The notes: generated by a model not told the origin, from the sequence alone. A DNA stretch of 64,000 bases from Ridgeia piscesae (GCA_025642075.2 JAODUO010000037.1:632001-696000), one strand, 5' to 3'; positions 49,027 to 63,239 are shown, counted from the first letter of the stretch. Numbers and translations are program-made.

Positions 49027-51160
49027 CCCTTTTGTCACTAATGTGACATGCAAAAAAAATTAATTAACAACCACTATGGCCTACTTCTACTTTCTCTTTG
49101 TACTGTAAATACTGCCTTGATTTGTTGTTGACCAGTGTGACATTTTGTGACATTTGTTAATCATTATACATTATTGACCAGTATTATTCATTTGTGCATA
49201 CTTTGTTAAATAATAAAGTAAAAACAAGCCATTAGCTCAAATATGTTTTTCATGTGTACACAATTGATAATGTGTAACATTGTATATATAACATTTGACA
49301 AAAACTACAGAAAAATACATTGTAATATTAATTTGATTTTAAACCTGAGCCTGATTTTTTAATGTAATACAAGCATAAGTCAACATAAAGGAACAAATAA
49401 TTGTCTTATGCTGACAGTCAGACATTGGGTCAAATACATTTAAATGGATGACAAGCAGACCAGTGCTAGGGGGTATTGTTATTGCTAGCTACATCACAGC
49501 AGTGACAACTGACTTAAAAACCTCTATCCACAGTCTAGGTAACGGCCATAATATGTTTGCTTGTTTGTTTGCTTGTTAAGTTAAGCTTGTGGCCTGACTA
49601 AAGAACAGAGGGGATATTGACCTATGGTCATTGCCAAGTTATAATCAATGGGTATTTTGAAGGTTGAAAACAACTTGTTTGGTGAAAGGTGATCTGTAGT
49701 GAAGGTAATCAGTTTGGCAAGCATTACGTAGAAGTAAACAGAAGTATTGATATGGACAATGTATTTGAAAATTTGACCCCATGACTGGTGACAGTATTGG
49801 AGGACAGGGACCAGGTTCATTATGTAGATTTAAATAATGCCAATAGCACAACTAAAAATCCTCATAATGACTACTCAGTCACCATTAATGAATTGTAATA
49901 ATCTTTACTAGATCAGTAAACAGAGACAAATTAAACAATGACTAACACTGGTCATTGGAACAAGAGGAAGAACATTCTTATACAAAGTGCATGCTTTCGC
50001 CAAACAAGGACTTATCTACTTAGTAGGCAGAGTTCTGTTGACAGTGAATACATAATGGGCTGTGTGAGTCAATAGTAACCAGTCTCCTGGTGGTGTGAAT
50101 AGCAGAACAGGTCATTGTCTGGTGAGCAAGATGTTAATTGGTTGTTAATGAGCTTTGTACTTGTATGTATTTACTATCAGCTGCAGCAACAGTCACCTTC
50201 CTGGGATCTTATGAGGGTGTTTAGCTAATGGAGCATACTTAAAAGCCAAGCAAGTTGAAAACTATTAAATGTTAATAACCACATTCACTGTACATTATAT
50301 TTAGATGTATTTCTGCTGGCTCACAAGTGTTGCTACATGCTGTGGTGGCTGCAGCTAAGCATTTTCACTTATTACACATGTCAACCTATGACTCTTGCAC
50401 ATATCTGCAATTAAAAAACATTGATACGAACTGATATATTTTAAGCACACATTGATATATTTATTCATATAGTCAAGAGCTTCCGTAGATTCTACTGGGT
50501 TGTTCATGTCTAATTCTTCATTGGTGATGTGTACAAAATTGTAATAACTGAAAGTGCTGAGCCAACTTTGGCAGTTCTGCATGAGCATTTCCAGTGAAGA
50601 CACTGCTCTAGATACTGAGCTATGGTGGGAAAACAAGATTATATTGTGCAGCTGTTTTAGTGAGCTGTAACCTTGAATAAGTGGTTTTAAGTACTGCCAG
50701 TAACTGAAGTAATGTGAGTGATCAAACAAGGTCTACTACCCCCTCCACCCCTGGACCCCACCACCTTACTAACCCCACAGACCCCCCCCCTCCACTCAGT
50801 ATTCACCTGCCAGCACTTGCTCCCTTACTCCTGCATTTGTCCTGTGACCTCACTGCTTCGATCTGCACCACTGAGCAGTTACAATGTGACTTGTCACCAC
50901 ATCTGTGGTACATTATATTGACATGTACATGCATTGATTAATTTATAAATAACCGACCCTGGCTTGTGGCACCTGGCACAATGTCAGGTCCCAATGACAT
51001 GACATTTTTTCAGACTGCAGCATGTTGGGCAGGTGGCTTTATCCATTGTCTCTGGTTAATTGGATCTAAAATACCAATAACACAAATGGTTTGTGCATGT
51101 GTGTGCTCATATACACACATGCACAGCCGTACACACACAAATCTGAACTTGTGCGCCCTG

Positions 51161-51440
51161 CAGGGCTTTATGCAGGATAACATTATTGCAAGTCACACAT
51201 GTTTTGGTAGACACGTGGATGTGAACTGTTCAGCCAGTTTACAAACTTTTAAATGTGTCGCATGACCTGAAATGGACTACAAACACACATGTGACACCAT
51301 TTTCACTCACTTTCAAGGCATAACTAACAATATCTATGGTTTTGGAATACCCTTTTTTACCCGTCCACCCTATTTCTACCGTCCATATTCATTTTTACGC
51401 ATCCAAATGACAGGTGGACGTGTCTCTACATAAAGCTATG
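51161..51440 (+). mobile_element. hAT-type MITE, copy 3 with perfect 8-bp target duplication
   Basis: The termini cagggctttatgcagga and tctctacataaagctatg are inverted repeats. The octamer gcgccctg stands directly on both sides (51153-51160 and 51441-51448). An 8-bp duplication and a CA-starting terminus place the family in the hAT superfamily. No coding capacity, so it is non-autonomous. Confidence 0.93.
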
Positions 51441-54084
51441 GCGCCCTGTCGCTTAATTGACTTTGTTATATGTCCACGGTAACAGGAGTTATGGAAGGAC
51501 ATTGGATACTGTTTTCATTGATGCCTTGTACATATTTGTTGTTGACCTTTGTTAGCTCTGATTTGTCACTTTTGGATATAAATCCTATATTGTGGATTTA
51601 GGGTACAAACAGTATGGTTACAGCCTCTAATTCATGGCACTGACTAAGCTTCCGAGTTAGTATGTATAGCCTGTCTGTCGTTTCGTCAATAACAAACCAC
51701 AAACAGACACAATCTGAAGTTTGTACCCATGTCTTTCAGTGGATATAAACCAAAACACACGCCTGGTTTTCAGTGTTTCAAAGTTCAGTAGACGCAATTG
51801 TTTATTCTCACTGAGTCACTGGGTGTTTTTGTTGTTGCAAGTTTCTGTGAAAAGTAGCCATTCACCAGCAGTCAAGAAAGTAACATGAATGGTAGTTTCA
51901 AATCTTGGATATAGTTCTTCTTGTATTAGAAATAATTGAAAAGAAATAGATTACAGCAGCTGCTGCATCTGAGTTGCTGTGTGCCTGATATGCAACTGTT
52001 GAAGCAGTCATGGTTAAATTGAAGTAATCATACAAGTAACAACCACACATATTCTGTCTTGAAGAACTGCGATGCATGATTCTACCATATGCACAACAGA
52101 GTAACAATTTTACTTATACGTGCATAACAGCTATTTTTACATTTCACCATTTTCAGGCTGCAGATGAGATTTATAATGCAGAAACTTAGGCTAATTCTGG
52201 GCCATAGACAAACAATTAAAAAGGAAATGTTCCTTGTTGATAAGTGGTCCTGTTTTGTCGCTGCCATCTGGAATTTGTTTATCTTTCATACTTGGCGGAG
52301 AATGTGTAGAAATCGTATCTTACTGGCCACTTGCATGTTGTGTAGTGTTCATTAACTCCTAAGGCTAAGATCTTGAGTAACCCAGATCTACGAAAATGGG
52401 ACACATATGAATAGTTTGGTGGTTTGCCAGGGCTGACTGGCGGCTGGTGTATGTTTAGATTCAAACAAAGTACACTGTAACTCTGCCGCTCTGTGTGATA
52501 GTGAGTCGCACTACACCTCAGTAGTATGTAACTAAAGATTCCACTGTCCTTTGAACAGGAAAACAGGACCAATATTTATTCTACTTACACAGATGTGGAA
52601 TCAACAAACTTTGGGATGAGTCACTACCAAGTTAGCAGTGCAGTAATCTGTTGTGGGTTTAAATAGGTAGACTAATCAAAAATCAAGATATTAATGGAGA
52701 AGAAAGGATATTGTCAATTATGCATGCATGAGCTTGATTTCTCTTGTGAGACTTAAAATATAATTACACAGTAACTATCGATAAAATAGCTTTTGTGTAC
52801 CTGTTCTTAATAGTAAATTAATCATTGACACTTGTCCCTAAGATGTACAGTAAATTATTAAGAAGAGAGATAATGACTTAAACTTGAAAATGTCGATATC
52901 AGAACAAAATTGCAGCTCAATGGAAAATGCACACTGCCTAAGAACATTTTAATTTCTTGAACTAAATCATACAGCTTTCTATAAGTATAATTACCACTTA
53001 CAAGTTAATAGAGTTGCTCTGTAATGCAGGCATAGGTAATGCATACTGTGGCCATCGCCTTAAAATATAGCAACCCCCACCTGCGGGAAATAACATATGC
53101 CCCACAGATTGGGTTTGTCTCTGAAGGATCGCAATCATTATTCACATGGGACAGTGCCGTTGTTGACTCTCCTGCACCTGTGTGGTCCTGTTTGTCGTCA
53201 GTGGATTGAAAGAAGCTTGCAAAACCACGTGACACTGTTAATTATGCATGGCTGTGTCCATCGATACCTAGCCAGTTTTAATGATTGCCGTGATGGCCCC
53301 AGCGGTTCACAACCATGATCTGTAGGTCACTGCATCAAGCAGAAATGATTGGAGTGAAGCTGCAGTCTGTGTGCTTCATCATGCTTTCTTAGCTGAAAGT
53401 AATTACGTGTTCCGGTGGACAGGTGCGACTGAGTGGCACAGCACCTGGGAGACAGTGGAGGTGGATCAGGTGATGCTCTCACCTCAGTTGGCTTGGTCTA
53501 CCTCCACAGTCCGCATGATGCATACCCCCTACCCCGGGTAGTTATCTTAGCTTTGAGTATATTATATTGAATGTTTGAATATATATGGCCGTTTGTAGAA
53601 AATTCAGCATGTGACATGATAGTCCAAAGAATGGTCTGATCAGTTAGAATCTTGCAAAGGATGGCTTAACATGTAAACATATTTGGTTTATGAGAAAGGT
53701 CTTACGTGTATTAGAATTTAGAAACAATGTAAGAAACTCAATGGCATTATTGGTATAAAAAGTATTAATTTAAAAATAAACTGTTTTGAATAAAATAATC
53801 TTTATGTAACTGTAATCTAAATTATCTAATACTAGTGTTTTTAGTAATAATTATATTTATAAACAGTCAAATGAACTTGTGTAACAGTAATTTATAATGA
53901 TTATGAACAAGGTTAAAAAAAATTAGTAATATAACACAACATAGTCACAAGAGTTGTGTTATTTGGGTTATTCTACGGTACGGAGCTTTGAAAGCAGATG
54001 CCTTTAACCTGTAGCAATGATTGTACTCACCTCGTAGTGTTTTAGAGTAGTGACATGGTGATGAGACAAGTGTTTGTGTTGTAG

Positions 54085-57000
54085 ATCGCTGTGATGAGCG
54101 TGACAATAGCCCCCCTGCGTCTCGTCATCGTGGCCCTCCTTGTGACAGTCACATGGTTCTTTGCCACTCTCGCACTCCTCGGCCGCAGCGAGGCTGACAG
54201 CAAACAGCCGATGTCAGGCTGGAGAAGGTGACTGTTTCTATCTTTCTGTGTTTGTGCTCAGCTACCCATTGTGATTAGAACTTCAACTGATCATAGGACA
54301 GAACCACTTGTAATTCAAGTACTGTCTTTCATAACTTGGACAGTTTTGTTCATAGTACTTTATCTTTGTCTTTTGTACAAGAAACTAAATGCAATGTTAT
54401 TATGTAAAGTATATTTTTTTGTTAAATATAATATCATGTATATATGAGCTAGTGCTGGTTCGATATTCGAGATATCGAAGTATTGCGATACTTGCAAAAG
54501 TTCGATACCGATACTTAGTGGTATCGCAATACTTTGATATTTTTGGTATCGAACGCCCACTGTTCGATACCTTTGGTACCTTCGATACTTCGACATCGTG
54601 TCCATTCGACGACGTCGATGCAAAGGCGCAACATCTTTGTTGATGACGACGTTGTTTATGGAAGCTATCACTACAGCGCTTCGCAGCCTAAATTGACTTT
54701 GGCGTGGTTGTTTTAAAATAATATAAAATCAAATGTGAATTGTTTTCTAAAACTTTATTGTAGAGTTAGTCTGTATAAATGTCTGTGCACGATCTTAGCC
54801 TAGGTCATACTTCGCTTAGCCTCGGTTATCCAAACGAAAGTTCGTGACTCTCTCGTTTGGTGGCACTACCACTACAATGCCATCTGTCTCCCTACTTTAC
54901 TTACGGTTATGTGCACAAAAACACACATCCGATAGTATTTTGATACAGTGTTTATTGCATGCACTAGTATTTATGAAACTAATTTAATAATAATATTATT
55001 AATATAAATAATTATTCGAGCGTGATGTGCAAGCTTTGTTTATCCGGGTTCCGTTTGGTGGTGCTGTTTTGCTGTTTGGTGGCCACTGTTTGCCGTATAC
55101 GACTGCCTCAGCCAAGTCCAAGTCAAGACAAATGACAACAAGTCGCAACATTCATCGCTAATTTGGCAGATTTCCAACAAAGAGTGTCTGCTATGCCAAA
55201 AGCACCCCAAAGATTGCGGGGGAAATACATCGAATTTGACGAAACAAGTCACTGACACTGTCCACCATTCAAGAAATATCAAAATGTGATGATCAACTTT
55301 CATCGAAGGACACGTCGACGTCGTCGTGGACAACGTCGCAACGACTTGAGAATGTATTCTATCAAAATATTCAACAATGAGCAAGCAGTGGACATCTAGT
55401 TTCAGTCGAAGCGAATCGCCATCGGTTGCCAAATCTACTACTGCGGCCACAGCATCAAGAAGTGACATACACGATGTGACTGAATTATGATGACGATACG
55501 CTTACTGCATCTACTGTTATTGGCACTGGCCAAACAGGTTCATCAGAGGCAGAGGCAGAGGTAGAGGAAGAAACCGACCTGTTCTTGAAAACAGTTGCAA
55601 AATCATTATGGGGCTTGTTATGTTATGTGTACTTGCTAACGTGGTAATTTAAGTTTTATATTCAAAAATATTACTGTGAACTGGGAAATACAATGTAATT
55701 TTAATTAATATTTTTTCTATTATCAGCTAATGTTATTTTATTGTAATCGTCTATACAGTTTTTATGTTAAACCACAATTATCTTTACGATACAATTAATA
55801 AAAACAGTTATAACAGTGAATGTTCAGCTGTGCTGGCACTATTATGAGTGATGTTTAACAATAACATATTATTTGTATGTTATGTTTCAGCTGTACTTGT
55901 TGATGGTAACTTTAGAGGACACGTTGGCTTGAAATTAAGCTGCTATAAATAGTGTATTTGCAAACAACTGGGGTGAAGTACTGTTATTAATTTAAAATAC
56001 TTCAGTGCAATTAATTAATGTATTTGTCACTTGGTATTTTATTGCAGTTGTTCTATGTGAATTCTAGATGTACAACGTAAGTATTGATTATCGAGTAGAT
56101 CGAAAAAAATTCAGGTATCGAACCAGCACTAATATGAGGATACAATTTTAATGGAACAGTTGAACAGTTGCTTACTGGCTGATAATATTGGATCATTGCA
56201 CTACGACTAAAGTGACAAAACTATACATTTTGTAAATTAGATCAGTGAATAAGTTAAGTAAACGAGTGTGGTAAATAGCTGAGTAAGTACTACAATGGCC
56301 TGTGGTCATCACTCTGTCTGACCGGTGTGCACTCTGTTTGTAGCTACATCCGTCCACTGGTTGTGTTCTTCGCTCGGTCCGTCTACTTCGTGTGTGGCTT
56401 CCACTGGGTGAGCCTGCGGGGAACCCAGGTTCCAGCTGCCGTTGCCCCCATACTCGCCCTCGCCCCCCACACCTGCTACTTTGATTCTCTGCCCGTGTCC
56501 TTCCTCAACCTCAGCTCCGTGGTGACGCGGGCATCCTCGGAGGACGTCTTCATGTTTGGCAGTGAGTGGTTGCAACACATGGGTGTTTGTGTTATTGAGG
56601 GTTTTCGTTAGGTGTAAGTTAACTGGGTCTGTTTGTTGAACTGATGCGTTGTCACGGCGACACAGGGATGTATTGTGAGGGCTCCTATTGTTCATTGGCT
56701 TCTGATTTATGCAAGGAAAACTGAACAATGAATAGTTACAAGGTCATGTTTAATATGTGCTGTGATGTTGTATGTCAGCACTGAGGATATGTGAATTCAG
56801 CGATACAGTTAAGTGAGTTAACTGTCAGCTAAGTTACTTCTGTGTTCTCCAAACTCTGGGTAGTGCCAGTCATTTGTCACGTTTAGTTATCCCAATAATG
56901 TGCCCTGTTTAATCCTGTCAAGGTCAGACTGTTGAATTCTATGAAATTGAGAGATTGTGTTGTGACCGTATTATGTGTTATACTTGAGTTGCATAGATGC

Positions 57001-60000
57001 AAATAAATAAATAAATTCTGGTCCGATTTAAGTCCGTTTGTGCCAGATATGTACATTACTTATCCAAATATGAATGATCAAAGTTTAAAAAAAATTGAAA
57101 AATTCTCAACAACTTTTAATTAAATATTTTTATTAATCATTTATGGGTACTTGCTGTGTATGAAATATTAATAAATTGGTATATTATAAAATGTATGACT
57201 AATTACATGTCCATGGTAAACAAAACTGAAATAGTTTTGTTTTTGTGAGTGCATGTATTTTGCATATTTTATATAAAATGGTGTCCTTCGCGATCATAAC
57301 TCATCCCAGCAGAATAATTAAGCGTTTTATTTCAAATGCATAATCGTATGGCAAAATGTTCCCCTTCAATGACAGCGTTCATTATATAATTATACACTAG
57401 ACCGATTATTATGTATTTTTATGACTAATACGTAATTAATTTATTTATTTAAAAGTGCTACACTATTTAATACTGTACTAATTTTAATTATTTATATACA
57501 AATACATATATTTTTTATGTCGTTTAAATTGTAATATGTTGTGAAGCGCCACGAATGATTATGGATGTGGCACTATACCAAATAATTATTATATAAACTC
57601 GATCAAAAAATTGCACCAAAGTCTGAATTACTGAAGTTAGACATAATGACAACATCAATCATTACAACGGAGCTAAAAACACTACCCACATCATCGCATC
57701 GCACATTAATATTTGTTTATAACAAAATAGACTGCTCAACAGTTAGCATTTAATTGTAGAAAATCACCAGCAGGCAGATTTTTGTGTACTTCCATGTTTT
57801 CCATCCCCACAGCAAATGTTAGAATTTAATCTTATTGGCTGAAAATATAATATTTACTGTTTGATGATCATGGCAAGCAGGACCAGAAATGGAACTTGAT
57901 GCTCAGTTCGACTACAAACCACATAGAAATTTATGCTATATAGCCATGGAAATCACCTGCGTTTCGAAATGTTGACATTTGCCAGTAAAACTTCAATATT
58001 GTTATGTGCAAACTACTGAAATATATTGCCATTATTTGACAACACTGTTTTGCGGTACTCAGCTTAAACAGGCCCCTGTACACGGGCATACTAAGACGTT
58101 CTGATAGGGACTCTAGTTAATTCGGGGGTTGTGACCATGAGAGGGTTAATAGCGGCAGTAATTCTACCATGTTTGGTAGTGCTAATAATTTTTCCATGTT
58201 TGGTGTTTCAATAAGTAATGATGTCTCCCCAAGATCTAAATGCAGCTGCACACAGTAACTGGGAACAATCGTAGACTCAAACTTATAACAAGTTATATGG
58301 TTTCAGCATTGACAAAGTTCACACAGCCGATTTTTGTGCGACGGGAAGACCCAAATTCTCGCCAACACGCAATACAGGAGATCCAACGACGAGCACAGTC
58401 TAAGGGCAAATGGCCACAGATCTTGATCTTCCCAGAAGGCACCTGTACAAATGGCACAGCTCTGATCTCCTTCAAACCAGGTGTGGCTCGTTTGTGCTAG
58501 GGAACTGCGTGCTGAAAATAGCTTTCAGATGGTGTGCCACATATAGGCATGGGAACTTCTGTCCTAGGTAGTAAGCGTTCGCAAAATAGTGCAAGTTTAC
58601 ACTTGGATAATCTTGAAACTACTTGGTGAAGTTATAAATACGTATGTTGTAACATCAACATGGACCAAGTGACCCCAAAACGACACATTTGCAGGCAAAT
58701 ATGCCTAGCGACTTCCAACTGGTATTCCTAGGCCGCCACACATCCCTAGTCATTATTAACTAATATGTTATGAATAATTCTCATATAACCTGCATACATA
58801 TTCCCACCCTCTCTCACATCAGCACACAACATGATGACATGTAACGGTTTTGTTTCTATGGATGATGTTTTTGTGTGTGATGACATGTAAAGGTATTGTT
58901 TCTATGGATGATGTTTTTGTGTGTGATGACATGTAAAGGTTTTGTTTCTATGGATGATGTTTTTGTGTGTGATGACATGTAATGGTTTTGTTTCTATGGA
59001 TGATGTTTTTGTGTGTGATGACATGTAAGGGTTTTGTTTCTATGGATGATGTTTTTGTGTGTGATGACATGTAATGGTTTTGTTTCTGTGGATGATGTTT
59101 TGTGTGTGATGACATGTAAGGGTTTTGTTTCTATGGATGATGTTTTGTGTGTGATGACATGTAATGGTTTTGTTTCTATGGATGATGTTTTTGTGTGTGA
59201 TGACATGTAAGGGTTTTGTTTCTATGGATGATGTTTTTGTGTGTGATGACATGTAATGGTTTTGTTTCTGTGGATGATGTTTTGTGTGTGATGCCATGTC
59301 AGGGTTTTGTTTCTATGGATGGTGTTTTGTGTGTGATTACATATAAGGGTTTTGTTTCTGTGGATGATGTTTTGTGTGTGATTACATATCAGGGTTTTGT
59401 TTCTATGGATGATGTTTTGTGTGTGATTACATATCAGGGTTTTGTTTCTATGGATGATGTTTTGTGTGTGATTACATATCAGGGTTTTGTTTCTATGGAT
59501 GATGTTTTGTGTGTGATTACATATCAGGGTTTTGTTTCTATGGATGATGTTTTGTGTGTGATGACATGTAATGGTTTTGTTTCTATGGATGATGTTTTGT
59601 GTGTGATGACATGTAATGGTTTTGTTTCTATGGATGATGTTTTGTGTGTGATTACATATCAGGGTTTTGTTTCTATGGATGATGTTTTGTGTGTGATTAC
59701 ATATCAGGGTTTTGTTTCTATGGATGATGTTTTGTGTGTGATTACATATCAGGGTTTTGTTTCTATGGATGATGTTTTGTGTGTGATTACATATCAGGGT
59801 TTTGTTTCTATGGATGATGTTTTGTGTGTGATTACATATCAGGGTTTTGTTTCTATGGATGATGTTTTGTGTGTGATTACATATCAGGGTTTTGTTTCTA
59901 TGGATGATGTTTTGTGTGTGATGACATGTAATGGTTTTGTTTCTATGGATGATGTTTTGTGTGTGATGACATGTAATGGTTTTGTTTCTATGGATGATGT

Positions 60001-63000
60001 TTTGTGTGTGATTACATATCAGGGTTTTGTTTCTATGGATGATGTTTTGTGTGTGATTACATATCAGGGTTTTGTTTCTATGGATGATGTTTTGTGTGTG
60101 ATGACATGTCAGGGTTTTGTTTCTATGGATGATGTTTTGTGTGTGATTACATATCAGGGTTTTGTTTCTATGGATGATGTTTTGTGTGTGATGACATGTA
60201 ATGGTTTTGTTTCTATGGATGATGTTTTGTGTGTGATGACATGTAATGGTTTTGTTTCTATGGATGATGTTTTGTGTGTGATTACATATCAGGGTTTTGT
60301 TTCTATGGATGATGTTTTGTGTGTGATTACATGTCAGGGTTTTGTTTCTATGGATGATGTTTTGTGTGTGATGACATGTCAGGGTTTTGTTTCTATGGAT
60401 GATGTTTTGTGTGTGATTACATATCAGGGTTTTGTTTCTATGGATGATGTTTTGTGTGTGATGACATGTAATGGTTTTGTTTCTATGGATGATGTTTTGT
60501 GTGTGATGACATGTAATGGTTTTGTTTCTATGGATGATGTTTTGTGTGTGATTACATATCAGGGTTTTGTTTCTATGGATGATGTTTTGTGTGTGATTAC
60601 ATATCAGGGTTTTGTTTCTATGGATGATGTTTTGTGTGTGATGACATGTCAGGGTTTTGTTTCTATGGATGATGTTTTGTGTGTGATGACATGTCAGGGT
60701 TTTGTTTCTATGGATGATGTTTTGTGTGTGATGACATGTCAGGGTTTTGTTTCTATGGATGATGTTTTGTGTGTGATGACATGTCAGGGTTTTGTTTCTA
60801 TGGATGATGTTTTGTGTGTGATGACATGTCAGGGTTTTGTTTCTATGGATGATGTTTTGTGTGTGATGACATGTCAGGGTTTTGTTTCTATGGATGATGT
60901 TTTGTGTGTGATGACATGTCAGGGTTTTGTTTCTATGGATGATGTTTTGTGTGTGATGACATGTCAGGGTTTTGTTTCTATGGATGATGTTTTGTGTGTG
61001 ATGACATGTAATGGTTTTGTTTCTATGGATGATGTTTTGTGTGTGATGACATGTAATGGTTTTGTTTCTATGGATGATGTTTTGTGTGTGATGACATGTC
61101 AGGGTTTTGTTTCTATGGATGATGTTTTGTGTGTGATTACATGTCAGGGTTTTGTTTCTATGGATGATGTTTTGTGTGTGATGACATGTAATGGTTTTGT
61201 TTCTATGGATGATGTTTTGTGTGTGATGACATGTCAGGGTTTTGTTTCTATGGATGATGTTTTGTGTGTGATGACATGTCAGGGTTTTGTTTCTATGGAT
61301 GATGTTTTGTGTGTGATGACATGTAATGGTTTTGTTTCTATGGATGATGTTTTGTGTGTGATGACATGTAATGGTTTTGTTTCTATGGATGATGTTTTGT
61401 GTGTGATGACATGTAATGGTTTTGTTTCTATGGATGATGTTTTGTGTGTGATGACACATAAGGGTTTTGTTTCTATGGATGATGTTTTGTGTGTGATGAC
61501 ATGTAATGGTTTTGTTTCTATGGATGATGTTTTGTGTGTGATGACATGTAAGGGTTTTGTTTCTGTGGATGATGTTTTTGTGTGTGATGACACATAAGGG
61601 TTTTGTTTCTATGGATGATGTTTTGTGTGTGATGACATGTAATGGTTTTGTTTCTATGGATGATGTTTTGTGTGTGATGACATGTCATACAGTTGTGATG
61701 TTGACAAGGGATGTTGTTTCCGCCAGGTGCATTCTACCCCGGTCTACCTGTCCAGCCGGTCACTCTCAGGTATATCAACAAGATGGTAAGCTCACCAACT
61801 CTCACGCAATACTCGATTCACAGTTCTGGTTGTGAGGCAGTTTACAGAGAAATAATTGTCATTCAAAAGATTAGTAGTGGCTTAAGTTAACATTTAGCCC
61901 TATATGTAATAAAGATTAGTAGTGGCTTAAGTTAACATTTAGCCCTATAAGTAATAAAGATTAGTAGTGGCTTAAGTTAACATTTAGCCCTATAAGTAAT
62001 AAAGATTAGTAGTGGCTTAAGTTAACATTTAGCCCTATAAGTAATAAAGATTAGTAGTGGCTTAAGTTAACATTTAGCCCTATAAGTAATAAAGATTAGT
62101 AGTGGCTTAAGTTAACATTTAGCCCTATAAATAATAAAGATTAGTAGTGGCTTAAGTTAACATTTAGCCCTATAAGTCATAAAGATTAGTAGTGGCTTAA
62201 GTTAACATTTAGCCCTATAAGTAATAAAGATTATGTTGTGTTATGTTATCAACGTCACAACTAAATTTAGGGGCCTATAACTAATTTTAGTCATCATCTG
62301 GGCCAACAGCAGTATTACACACCTGAGACACTTGTAAGTTTTGTAGTTTGAGATCAGTTGCCTCTTTGAGTCCGTGACAGGTTTTTCTCTGAGGGACCTT
62401 ACTTTTTGTATTAATGTGGAATACTTGGGTTTGCTGATTGGTGTCACTTGCCTCTTAGATGTGACTGTGTTTCAATTTCAGGATACAATTCCTTGGACAT
62501 GGGACGGCCCTGATGCGTAAGTAGTTCAAATGTAATTCATCTATGGCGTTAGAATAGCTTTGGTTGATGGATGCGTTATATTTTCTCTGAAGCAAACAGC
62601 TTCCTTTCTCCTGTCATTTATGCCTGTATTTCATTTCAACAATTTTGTCTTATAAAATTAATTTTAAAAATAGGCAGTTCTGTACCGCAACCAGGTCCTC
62701 CTAGTGTATTTTAACCTTTTGTCAAAATTCTGCCAAATTAAAATATTATAAGGTGGGTAATGTGTTATTTTACTTCTATAGCCATTCATGAATGTTAATG
62801 TTGTGTTAGCAGATAATGGCCAAATTATTGTTCATTTGAACACATTTGGTCAGCGAATGAATTTGGGGTATATTAAATATTTGACAGCTGTCTTGCATTG
62901 TCGTGGTCAGATCCAACAAAGCCAGTGTTGCAGGTGTTAGTTCTGACTTAGTGAATGGATGGTATAACACCATCAGTGTAGTTTCGTACTGAGTACAGGG

Positions 63001-63239
63001 ACAACTGTTTGGCACAAGTGTAGTGTCTTACTAGTTGGTACAGAGAGCATTCTCAAGCAGAATATTGTCCGCACTTGTCCCAAAACAGTCATGAAGCTGA
63101 CAGTCGTATTACTGTTGTGTTGCTATTGTACTCTGTCGGGAAATGCCTCTGCTTCAGTGGTTGTTTCTCTTATGCCTTTTTCAGACTGAAAGTGCTGTGG
63201 CTAACTCTATGCCAGTTTAACACTAGCCTGGAAATGGAG
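54085..63239 (+). CDS. LPCAT1: LPCAT1-like lysophosphatidylcholine acyltransferase, six exons, 3' end outside window
   Basis: The enzyme re-acylates lysophospholipids (Lands cycle) at the endoplasmic reticulum or lipid-droplet membrane. Exons 54085-54227, 56344-56561, 58307-58480, 61727-61785, 62482-62516 and 63185-63239 join in phase with GT-AG introns. Exon 1 gives a membrane helix (LRLVIVALLVTVTWFFATLA). The next gives acyltransferase motif I (APHTCYFDS, HX4D). Exon 3 gives motif II (QPIFVRRED) and motif III (FPEGTCTN); exon 4 gives motif IV (PGLPVQPVTLRY). The last two give WTWDGP and LWLTLCQF. The FGTL, RRAQSKGKWPQI and LWLTLCQF segments are closest to vertebrate LPCAT1. The C-terminal part, which in LPCAT1/2 has EF-hands, lies past the edge. 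Upstream exons are uncertain. All catalytic residues expected of the family are present. Confidence 0.93.
54450..56131. mobile_element. hAT-type DNA transposon, non-autonomous or decayed, 1.68 kb
   Basis: It begins tagtgctggttcgata and ends tatcgaaccagcacta, perfect inverted termini of 15-16 bases. It is flanked by atatgagc (54442-54449) and atatgagg (56132-56139), an 8-bp duplication with one change, diagnostic of hAT. The left end is full of short tatcg/cgata words that pair with each other. Inside, a plus frame beginning MSKQWTSSFSRSESPS near 55378 is short and acidic further on (SSEAEAEVEEETD). No intact transposase is visible. It fills the intron between LPCAT exons 54085 and 56344. Confidence 0.88.
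56562..58306. other. LPCAT intron, no other feature
   Basis: AT-rich intron between two LPCAT exons, donor gtgagt and acceptor ggtttcag. No repeat, RNA or open frame of note was seen. Confidence 0.7.
58833..61689 (+). repeat. 45/46-bp minisatellite, about 63 units, open on both strands
   Basis: The unit is gatgacatgtaatgg, ttttgtttctatgg, atgatgttttgtgtgt. The first units have an extra T (46 bp); from about 59280 nearly all are 45 bp, so every unit is 15 codons in the same frame and neither strand meets a stop. This yields 793- and 745-residue phantom frames on opposite strands. Three main variants (catgtaatgg, catatcaggg, catgtcaggg) occur in runs. It fills the LPCAT intron between exons ending 58480 and starting 61727. 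No start context, splice logic or family supports coding. Confidence 0.96.
61866..62233 (+). repeat. Second 45-bp minisatellite, eight units
   Basis: The unit agattagtagtggcttaag, ttaacatttagccctataagtaata recurs with a 45-base period from 61868 to about 62231, almost without divergence. It is unrelated in sequence to the array 200 bases earlier and sits in the next LPCAT intron. Confidence 0.95.

Larger units (their letters stand above)
47467..54084. other. Probable intron or intergenic DNA with repeats
   Basis: It holds two hAT-MITE copies (48732 and 51161) and a C-rich patch at 50735-50785. No exon of a recognised family was seen. A frame at 47805-48092 with one hydrophobic stretch is unsupported. 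Confidence 0.4.

Noticed and set aside
59216..61597. 793-residue open frame (+) and 745-residue frame (-)
   Set aside because: Both are readings of the 45-bp minisatellite; the period is a multiple of three and no stop occurs in the unit. No family, start context or splicing supports a gene.
58833..62233. CRISPR-like array
   Set aside because: Head-to-tail repeats without unique spacers, inside introns of an animal gene.
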